Source of the DNA: Bacteroidales bacterium UBA1181
GTDB lineage: Bacteria > Bacteroidota > Bacteroidia > Bacteroidales > Paludibacteraceae
DNA: 64,000 nt
Direction of reading: 5' to 3'
NCBI GenBank assembly: GCA_002310215.1
Contig: DBYR01000014.1
Location: forward strand, 226,460 to 290,459
A program made the translations under genes and the position numbers. Every line of letters begins with the position of its first letter. Position 1 is the stretch's first letter. Shown here piece after piece: positions 24,632 to 31,196 of the stretch. The notes beneath the pieces are model-generated. The model ran no database searches, was not told where the DNA came from, and was given only the letters and a program-made list of their open reading frames with translations.

Positions 24632-24659
24632 TTTCGGGAAGAATTACCCTTATTTCGGA
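24632..24659 (-). promoter_or_regulatory. Conserved regulator-binding motif, copy B
   Basis: Plus strand TTTCGGGAAGAATTACC continuing to TATTTCGGA; 24 of 28 bases match 20542-20569. A looser CGGAAA-ACAT match extends another ~12 bp on the left in both copies. Confidence 0.55.
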
Positions 24660-24720
24660 AGTTATGGTTCTCTGTTTGGTTTATTACCCTATCTGTTGAT
24701 TGGAGGGTCTATGTCCCTCC

Positions 24721-24760
24721 AAAAAAGGGAGAGGGAAGGTATCCTCACGGCCCTTCCCTC
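24721..24760 (-). terminator. Terminator downstream of the TerY-type operon
   Basis: Arms GAGGGAAGG (24731-24739) and CCTTCCCTC (24752-24760); on the minus strand the hairpin is followed by CCC and six T. Lies 31 bp past the stop of the DUF4407 gene. Confidence 0.7.
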
Positions 24761-24791
24761 TACACTGACGAATGTTATAGGGCATTACGCC
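24728..24791. repeat. 64-bp direct repeat, left copy
   Basis: Identical to 31102-31165 except one base (T versus A at the 14-15th position). It contains the terminator hairpin and a further 31 bp (TACACTGACGAATGTTATAG and onward) with no obvious role. It ends exactly at the last base of the DUF4407 stop codon. Confidence 0.9.
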
Positions 24792-26020
24792 TAATGATTC
24801 ATATTCTGTGTTTTGTCTTTATTCATTTTTATGTACATGGAAGGGTCTTTGTTAATTTTCTCAAGTTCTACCTCTCTCCACTTATCAATAGCTGTATGAA
24901 GAAGTTCAGCTTGTGTTTTTGCAATTTTCTCTAATAATTCTTTGTTCGCAAGAACTTCTGCCTCAAGCCTTTCTTTGTTCTTTGCAATTGAGATTTGCAC
25001 TTTAGTGTTTATGTCATCGTTTAAGTCGGATATTCGTTTGTCGGATAACACACGAACCCTATGCATTTCTGCACGTAAGTAGTCGTCATATGGTCCGGAT
25101 GCTATCATCATTTTAAAAAAAGTTGGTGCGGTTTCTATGATAATAAAGAGTAACATTATAACAGTCGAAACAATACTTAGTGATGCGTTTTCTTCTTTTA
25201 AGTTTGAAAAGGCTTCGTAACGAACACAAAATCCATTTTCATGGTTGCCTTCTTCTATGTCTGCATTCCCTTTATTCCTATTAAATCTAATCTGTTCTTT
25301 AATGTCTTTCAATTCTTCTTCGTGTAAACTAATCCACATCGCCAACTCGTTTTTGATGGCATTTCTGTTTTGTTCTTTGTCTTTATAAATTGGACCATGT
25401 CCCATTTTCCCGCTCAGAGCTGAACCTTCTCCTTCTTTCATTAATTCCTCTTCGGCTTTTGCCAACCTTCCTTGAATCTCTATTTGTTGTTTCTCTAATT
25501 GATTTAAACGAACAATAAGTGGTTTAATTCCTTCATCGATTTTTTGCCGAGAATCATTTGTCCTTATGATATTATCTTTAACGAGTTGAGAGTTAATTCG
25601 ATCTTCAAAAATTTTCATTTCAAGAGGGGTTGAAATTACAATTCCCAGAAAAACTGCCATGATTATACGTGGCAGTCCGCTGTAAAATTCCCTTATGCTA
25701 ATTGTGACCTTTCCATCAGAATACATTGTGTTTACAATGAATCGATCCAAATTAAATATTAGCATTCCCCAGAAAATGCCAAAAGCAATAGCTTTAGGAA
25801 TGCTCTCAAAAACAAAATAAAGTGCGTATCCTCCAGAAAGCATTGCCATCAGAGCAGTGAATAATATCGTACCTCCTATACCAGTATACTTTGCATAATC
25901 AGTTGGACATTGTCTTATGACTTTTCTATTAACTCCTGCACAAATCCAAAAGAATTCATTGAGCCATCCTCCCCATTCAATCTTTTTATCATTATATAAT
26001 GATGTTTTGTTCTCTTCCAT
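24791..26020 (-). CDS. DUF4407 membrane protein
   Basis: 409 residues. Four membrane segments: about 45-70 (GIGGTILFTALMAMLSGGYA), 74-95 (AIAFGIFWGMLIFNLDRFIV), 113-132 (IIMAVFLGIVISTPLEMKIF) and 283-303 (IVSTVIMLLFIIIETAP). Between the third and fourth lies a long charged coiled-coil region (about 150-270), and another follows the fourth. NLDRFIV and STPLEMKIFE are DUF4407 hallmarks. Function unknown. It is the last gene of the VWA/phosphatase/kinase operon (2-nt gap), so it is the likely membrane component or effector of that system. Confidence 0.88.
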   Translation of the reverse strand: MEENKTSLYNDKKIEWGGWLNEFFWICAGVNRKVIRQCPTDYAKYTGIGGTILFTALMAMLSGGYALYFVFESIPKAIAFGIFWGMLIFNLDRFIVNTMYSDGKVTISIREFYSGLPRIIMAVFLGIVISTPLEMKIFEDRINSQLVKDNIIRTNDSRQKIDEGIKPLIVRLNQLEKQQIEIQGRLAKAEEELMKEGEGSALSGKMGHGPIYKDKEQNRNAIKNELAMWISLHEEELKDIKEQIRFNRNKGNADIEEGNHENGFCVRYEAFSNLKEENASLSIVSTVIMLLFIIIETAPTFFKMMIASGPYDDYLRAEMHRVRVLSDKRISDLNDDINTKVQISIAKNKERLEAEVLANKELLEKIAKTQAELLHTAIDKWREVELEKINKDPSMYIKMNKDKTQNMNH

Positions 26021-26022
26021 TG

Positions 26023-27633
26023 TTATTTCCTTTTTATTAGTTTATATATGTTTTTTATTGAGTTCTTCAAGTTAAAGCGATGTAATGGTGGAGTTAGTTC
26101 AACATTTAGACCTATGTCTTTGAATGATGGCACTTTGGGGATCTCTGTCGTTATCGTGTCGATTTCTATTGTTGGAAGTGATATATTTACGTTTAGTTCT
26201 GGGTGCGTGATGTCAATTGCCATGTTGTTAACAATGCTTGGGGTTGGAACCAATATGGTTTTTACTTGAGGCATTGGCAACATGTTAATTTCTACACGTT
26301 TCTCTTTCGTCCCAAAATCATCTTCAGCTAATAAAACGTATGTTGTTGCTTTCGATGGTTCTATTATACGATTGCCAGTTTCAGATACTTCTTCGTTGTC
26401 AATCCAAACTTTTTTTGCATGTTTAACATTCCATGAAAGCTTGACGGGGATGGTCGGAAACACATAGTATTTGTCTGCAAGAAAATCTATTTCACATTCG
26501 TCAAATACATCGATAGAAATCTCTTTCCTGATTTCCGAACAATCTTTTCTCTCAATGATTAATTCATATACAACACTTTCTGTTAGGGTGGTGGATATGT
26601 AGCCTTTGTTTTTGCATTTTATGATGTTATTTTCCCCTCCTCTCAAATGGACTTCTGCATCATAAGGCACATTCCATTCTATAGTGACTTGTTGGGCGTT
26701 TCGTACTGCTTTTGTTGTGGATGAGGAAAAATAAATCCTCTTTTCGAAAAGAAAGGTATCAAATGGTGATAAATCCTCAATGCTTTCACATTTTAAATAA
26801 TCTTCCAACACATCTAATAGATCTTGAAAATTCTTTCCAAGTCTTTGTATGTCTTTGTATATGTGTGATTTTCTTATATCTGCGTAGTCCTCTTTCGAGA
26901 ATAACATTCGGTCTGCGTCGTTAACTTTGTATTTATCTACAAGAGAAGGGTCTTCTGCTATGGCTAATATGCTAAGATAGATTATTAATTCCGAAAAGTA
27001 ATCTAATTTTTCGGTCACAGAATTATTTCCACTCCGTTTTGGATGCTGATAATCAGGGAGTCCTACCACAGTATCCGCTTCGCCTTTCAGTTTCGGACAA
27101 TAAAACGAATCATAATCTACCAAATAGAGATTTTGTTTCTTGTCAACAAGAATATTACCGTGCTGTAAATCTCCGTGTGCAAGCGATTTGGCATGTAATG
27201 CTTGGGTCATTTTGAGAAAATCATCTGCCAATGTATTCAACGTCTCTTTTGAATCCTTATTTTGACAGATATAATCTTTAATGGATATGCCATCTACCCA
27301 ACGCATTCTTGTTGTTGGATAGACGCTGCCATCAACGTTGATACCTTTCTCCACATACTGAAATTCACATAAAAATTTCAACTGGCTATTTTTTATAGCT
27401 TCAGAGATTATTTCGTAACGGTTTTTCGAGTTGGAAACATTAGCATGCCAGCAACGGAATGCCCATTTCTCCCCATTGTCTGTTTCATAGGGGTAAACTA
27501 CAGAGAACCCTCCTGCATAAAAAATAAGATTTCCTCTTGAATTTCTTAAGAAAGTGCCTTTCTTTGCATGTTCATCTAATACGAGGCTGTCTTTATTTTC
27601 GACGGATGTTTTTATGTTTGGTATTGTTAACAT
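26023..27633 (-). CDS. Ser/Thr kinase-like protein B with Ig-like C-terminal modules
   Basis: 536 residues. AGGFSVVYPY (40-49) is the glycine-loop equivalent; the beta-3 lysine position reads WAFR (Arg60). AHGDLQHGNILV gives HGD in place of HRD (Asp155, Asn160) and VDYDSF gives DYD in place of DFG. The kinase domain ends near 300. Residues about 310-460 contain two Ig-like beta modules (TIEWNVPYDAEVHL; VKLSWNVKHAKKVW ... TTYVLLAEDDFG), followed by a proline-rich tail. It is a paralogue of the kinase encoded just upstream (27637) and shares its unusual catalytic motifs. No signal peptide or membrane segment, so cytoplasmic. Confidence 0.85.
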   Translation of the reverse strand: MLTIPNIKTSVENKDSLVLDEHAKKGTFLRNSRGNLIFYAGGFSVVYPYETDNGEKWAFRCWHANVSNSKNRYEIISEAIKNSQLKFLCEFQYVEKGINVDGSVYPTTRMRWVDGISIKDYICQNKDSKETLNTLADDFLKMTQALHAKSLAHGDLQHGNILVDKKQNLYLVDYDSFYCPKLKGEADTVVGLPDYQHPKRSGNNSVTEKLDYFSELIIYLSILAIAEDPSLVDKYKVNDADRMLFSKEDYADIRKSHIYKDIQRLGKNFQDLLDVLEDYLKCESIEDLSPFDTFLFEKRIYFSSSTTKAVRNAQQVTIEWNVPYDAEVHLRGGENNIIKCKNKGYISTTLTESVVYELIIERKDCSEIRKEISIDVFDECEIDFLADKYYVFPTIPVKLSWNVKHAKKVWIDNEEVSETGNRIIEPSKATTYVLLAEDDFGTKEKRVEINMLPMPQVKTILVPTPSIVNNMAIDITHPELNVNISLPTIEIDTITTEIPKVPSFKDIGLNVELTPPLHRFNLKNSIKNIYKLIKRK

Positions 27634-27636
27634 TTG

Positions 27637-28719
27637 TTAGTTCCTTTTATATTTCTCTGATATTGAGGAAATTATTTTATTGCGTTCTTTTTCTCCTGTT
27701 GACTTCAAATATCCATTACCTCTAATCCATTTTCTTGTTATGTTTTCTGAATCTTCAATTTTCCCATTGAAAGATGTAGGAACATAACCATTCCCTAATT
27801 GCCACTTGGCAGAAATACCCTCGCTTTGAGATATGATAGCATCCTCTAATGGTACAAGATCCTCTATGGACGACTTATTCATGAATTCACATAGTTTTTC
27901 AGTCATCGAAGACAACTCTACGTCAGACTTAAGCAATTTGAATATGTTTGAGGTACCATGAGATTGAATGTCCTCTCCTGAAAAAAGAAGCGTTTCGGTG
28001 TTCTCTATATTTAAGTCTGCCCATAAAGAAGGCATCTTGGCAAGTGCTTTAATGCTTAAATAAATTATGAGTTCAGAGAAGTAATCGACCTTTTCTGATG
28101 CCCATTTATTCTTACCTCTCGCTTCATGTTGATATCCTGCCAATCCTTTGATTTCATCTGGCATGCCTTTTAAACTCGGCACATACATAGAATCATAGTC
28201 CACCAGAACTAATGAGAAGTCAGGCTTTACCATAATATTGCCATGTTGTAAATCACCATGTGAAAAATGATTAGTATGCAAATCTGCGACCATTCTTTTG
28301 AAATTCTCCGCAAGTTCATTAATCACGTTGGATTCCATAATATGTTTTGCCAAGAAATCCTTTAAAGACTGAGCCTCTACCCAATCCATCACCACAATAG
28401 GCTGCACTCCTGATGATGTCATAATTCCATCTTCATAAAAGTCAAACCCCACGAAATATGGCAATCTGGATTTTTTAATGGCTTCTGCAATTAACTGTGT
28501 TCTTTGTTTAGCGTCGGCAACTTCCGCATGCCAGCAACGGACCGCATACTTTTTTACTGGCGTTTGATATGGAAACACAACACAAAAACCTCCAGAGTAT
28601 TTGATGAGCCGAACACCTTTCTCAATGGGATGTCCATTTTTTAGCACAAGTGGATGTACTAAGGCTGGCGTTTTTATGGATATGCTATATTCAGGAATAC
28701 TTGGTAATGGCATGATCAA
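27637..28719 (-). CDS. Ser/Thr kinase-like protein A
   Basis: 360 residues. SGGFCVVFPY (42-51) is the nucleotide loop; YAVRCWHAEV places Arg61 where the ATP-binding Lys normally is. SHGDLQHGNIMV (Asp156, Asn161) is the catalytic loop and VDYDSMY (174-178) the metal-binding segment. ELIIYLSIKALA is conserved with kinase B. The C-terminal 100 residues lack a recognisable domain. It belongs to the kinase arm of TerY-phosphorylation triads, as judged by its VWA and PP2C neighbours (gaps of 3 nt on each side). Confidence 0.86.
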   Translation of the reverse strand: MIMPLPSIPEYSISIKTPALVHPLVLKNGHPIEKGVRLIKYSGGFCVVFPYQTPVKKYAVRCWHAEVADAKQRTQLIAEAIKKSRLPYFVGFDFYEDGIMTSSGVQPIVVMDWVEAQSLKDFLAKHIMESNVINELAENFKRMVADLHTNHFSHGDLQHGNIMVKPDFSLVLVDYDSMYVPSLKGMPDEIKGLAGYQHEARGKNKWASEKVDYFSELIIYLSIKALAKMPSLWADLNIENTETLLFSGEDIQSHGTSNIFKLLKSDVELSSMTEKLCEFMNKSSIEDLVPLEDAIISQSEGISAKWQLGNGYVPTSFNGKIEDSENITRKWIRGNGYLKSTGEKERNKIISSISEKYKRN

Positions 28720-28722
28720 AAT

Positions 28723-29721
28723 CTATTTTTTTGCGATTTCATACTTCTCGAGTAGTTCGTGTAAAGCATCGTTTAAGAAATGTTTATTTTTGAGTTTAAC
28801 CTTTTTAACCTTCTTAAATATGGCTATAATTTCACTAATGAGACCAGACGCTGTATTGTCTTTTGATTCATCCAAAATTCCCCCAATCGTGCAATTTCGA
28901 TCTTTAGAGTTGGATTCTTCCTCTTCTTTCTTCTCGTCTCGAATTAAATCGACTATTTTGTCCTCGTGGTCTATGGAGAAATCATCTTTCCCGTCGTTTT
29001 CCACAATAACAAGAGTAGTGTCATCATTATGCATGCCTGAATTTCTCCACGCATCAACCAATTCCTCAAATTTCTCGTGCGATGATATATTCCTTAGTTC
29101 CTCTAAATACTTTGCTATATCATTTTGTTTATTATGTTCAAAAAGGAAATCTGAAAATGGATCAGAAACTATAAATAGAACGGTTCCCTTTTTCAATTCG
29201 CCAGAGATGTTTTTAGGAATGCCCTTGCCCTTCTTGCTAAAATCGCTATCAAAATAATCTGGTTGATTGTCAAAGCATTCCACTTCTTGTGACGTATGGA
29301 ATGTTGCGCTTTGTCCATCCCATTCTATTAGACAAGAATCCCCAAGAACAGTACCTTCCCATTCTTTGCATTGAAAACGAACACCTACAAATGTGGCTCC
29401 TGCAGAACTTCCATTTGAAAGATTTCGTTCGTTTCTGTAGATTATTGATTCTGGTGCGTTGATTTCTTTTGATTTGTTGATGGATGATATTACATCTTTG
29501 CGCCATTGAATGCATAGGGGTTCTATATTTTCTTTGCTCGGGTGCCAATCAGAATTTATATACTTATCAACAAGGATTTGTGCCCAAATCTTTTGTTGCC
29601 ATGATTGCGACATTCCATCAGACACTGCAATAGATTTGGCGTCAGGATTGACACCAAATCTATCTTGACAATCAGCATAGTTCTCTTTTAGCTTATGAGT
29701 AATAAATGCCCGTATTTTCAT
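28723..29721 (-). CDS. PP2C-like protein phosphatase
   Basis: 332 residues. NYADCQDRFG (Asp20) and AVSDGMSQSW (Asp35-Gly36) are the first PP2C metal motifs, VLFIVSDPFSDFLFE the third and MHNDDTTLVIVEND the last, in the correct order. The C-terminal 80 residues are charged and variable. Predicted to dephosphorylate substrates of the kinases encoded next to it, for example the VWA protein. Five-gene operon, 4 nt after the VWA gene. Confidence 0.85.
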   Translation of the reverse strand: MKIRAFITHKLKENYADCQDRFGVNPDAKSIAVSDGMSQSWQQKIWAQILVDKYINSDWHPSKENIEPLCIQWRKDVISSINKSKEINAPESIIYRNERNLSNGSSAGATFVGVRFQCKEWEGTVLGDSCLIEWDGQSATFHTSQEVECFDNQPDYFDSDFSKKGKGIPKNISGELKKGTVLFIVSDPFSDFLFEHNKQNDIAKYLEELRNISSHEKFEELVDAWRNSGMHNDDTTLVIVENDGKDDFSIDHEDKIVDLIRDEKKEEEESNSKDRNCTIGGILDESKDNTASGLISEIIAIFKKVKKVKLKNKHFLNDALHELLEKYEIAKK

Positions 29722-29725
29722 AACC

Positions 29726-30571
29726 CTATACTAATCCTTTGTCACCTTGTGTTCTCGTTGAACCAAAGTTTATCAATTGAATCAATTGAACTCCGTCTGC
29801 ACCAAATATACAACCTTTGGAACCATCTTTTGTTGGCAATTCTTGCTTTGCGGCTGCTACCTTATAGGATAAAGGCACTTCACTTGTTATATCGTATAAA
29901 AATTGGGCTTCTTCGCTTAATAATTCACTTTTACTTGACGGGAAAACCACATTACCATTGGATTTGTCTATTTGAGCATTGAAAATTAAAACATCACCAT
30001 CGTTATTGGAGAGACTCATTATTTCGTTTGCCAATACAATGGTTTCTTTCATACATTCTCTTGGATCTTTTCCATCATAATATGGAACACCATCGGATAT
30101 GTTGATTATAACAGGTGCGGGTCTATCTGAATTCTCCGCCATCCACTTTTCCACTAGCTCTTTTGAAAGCTGAAATGCGCCAAGCATATTGGTGGATCCA
30201 TCTTTGTCAATAGGTTCCACCCATATCGGTTGCTTTATTTCAACTTCAACTATTCCTCCTGCGCCATCTGGTGTTTTCTTCTTTAGACTTTCATATCGTA
30301 AAGGATGTGCATCTAAATCTTTTAACCAACCCGAACATAACTCTTTAACATTTTGGTCGTATCCTATAACTGTAATGAAACATCTATTCTTCGGCGCATC
30401 ACCATCAAAGTTTTTCTGAATAATGTTGTCAATTAGCCTGTTGACCGCAAGGGTCGCAAATTTTGTACGTGTTGTTCCTTCATAATCACTCATCATTGAG
30501 CCAGACTGATCTAACAGAATAATTAGCAAGCCTGGAGTCGCAGAACTCCACTGTTTTTCATTTTTTGCCAT
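29726..30571 (-). CDS. TerY-like von Willebrand factor A domain protein
   Basis: 281 residues, nearly all one VWA domain. LLDQSGSM (Asp21-x-Ser23-x-Ser25) is the MIDAS metal site; DGSTNMLGAF gives the MIDAS Thr and INISDGVPYYDG the Asp. Known TerY proteins lack a signal peptide and act as cytoplasmic scaffolds, as this one probably does. It is the first gene of the five-gene operon, 62 nt downstream of the end of the structured RNA at 30633. Confidence 0.88.
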   Translation of the reverse strand: MAKNEKQWSSATPGLLIILLDQSGSMMSDYEGTTRTKFATLAVNRLIDNIIQKNFDGDAPKNRCFITVIGYDQNVKELCSGWLKDLDAHPLRYESLKKKTPDGAGGIVEVEIKQPIWVEPIDKDGSTNMLGAFQLSKELVEKWMAENSDRPAPVIINISDGVPYYDGKDPRECMKETIVLANEIMSLSNNDGDVLIFNAQIDKSNGNVVFPSSKSELLSEEAQFLYDITSEVPLSYKVAAAKQELPTKDGSKGCIFGADGVQLIQLINFGSTRTQGDKGLV

Positions 30572-30632
30572 AACAAAAAAAATGTTCTGCCTTAGCTCCC
30601 CCAGCAGAGGATTATAGTGTAATTATACATAT

Positions 30633-30895
30633 AAAAAAACGTGGAGCTGTTCTGTCACTCGCTTCACGCTCTAAAGGCCTTCGCATTGCCCGATTAGTCG
30701 AAACGAGCAACATCGAAAGCCCCACGTGGATGATATATAATTTCCTCTTCCTTTAGTTATTCCACATTCTCTGATAGCTATGAAAAAGGAAACGCACAAC
30801 ATCACCATGGGGCGTTCCCGTTGCTTTGTTTTTGACTAATCATTCGAAGTTGCGAAGTTCTTAGAGCGTCAAAACCAAAGCGTCCAGAAAACGCC
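30633..30895 (-). ncRNA. Candidate structured RNA / leader of the TerY-type operon
   Basis: On the minus strand four nested stems follow one another. (1) GGCGUUUUC (30895-30887) pairs with 30819-30811 over 9 bp. (2) Inside it, 30881-30868 pairs with 30836-30823 at 13 of 14 positions. (3) 30792-30782 pairs with 30751-30741 over 11 bp with two GU pairs. (4) ACGTGGGGCT (30727-30718) pairs with AGCTCCACGT (30648-30639) at 9 of 10 positions, with an internal 7-bp hairpin, and is followed by seven T (30639-30633), a terminator. There is no coding frame. It may be a separate small RNA or an attenuating leader; I could not match it with certainty to a named family. Confidence 0.6.
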
Positions 30896-30957
30896 TTTAT
30901 TATATGTCATCCATTCTGAAATCAGTTCGTAGTTTAATCTCAGATAGGATTCGGATG

Positions 30958-30965
30958 CAAAAATA
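30958..30965 (-). promoter_or_regulatory. Candidate -7 box for the structured RNA
   Basis: Minus strand TATTTTTG, placing transcription start near 30948, about 50 nt before the first stem. The -33 element is poor. No other -7 match lies between the RNA and the VWA gene, so the operon may depend on read-through from here. Confidence 0.4.
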
Positions 30966-31081
30966 AATAAAACATTTTATATTTTACTTTTAAATTATCA
31001 TATGTATGTGTTTTTGATGTGCAAAAAGGTACATCCGATCTACTGTGGCACATCTAATCTTTTTTTTTGCACCCATCCTCA

Positions 31082-31101
31082 CCCCCCCCCCAAAAAAAAA
31101 A
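31082..31101. repeat. C10-A10 homopolymer junction
   Basis: Ten C followed by ten A just outside the right 64-bp repeat. The A run supplies the T tract of the glnN terminator on the minus strand. Confidence 0.9.
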
Positions 31102-31134
31102 GGAGAGGGAAGGTAACCTCACGGCCCTTCCCTC
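31092..31134 (-). terminator. Terminator of glnN
   Basis: Arms GAGGGAAGG (31105-31113) and CCTTCCCTC (31126-31134); on the minus strand the hairpin is followed by TCC and ten T. Good rho-independent terminator 60 bp after the glnN stop. Confidence 0.75.
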
Positions 31135-31165
31135 TACACTGACGAATGTTATAGGGCATTACGCC
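31102..31165. repeat. 64-bp direct repeat, right copy
   Basis: Same orientation and, except one base, same sequence as 24728-24791. The two copies bracket the TerY-type operon and the structured RNA, a 6.3-kb block. Confidence 0.9.
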
Positions 31166-31196
31166 CATGGATGCACAGAATTTATTATGTCAGAAC

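Noticed and set aside
30633..30895. tmRNA or RNase P RNA
   Set aside because: No tRNA-like ends, no tag-peptide frame and no conserved RNase P core could be found in the stems.
24721..31165. Composite transposon
   Set aside because: The flanking repeats are direct 64-bp terminator-containing sequences; no transposase or terminal inverted repeats of an insertion sequence were seen.
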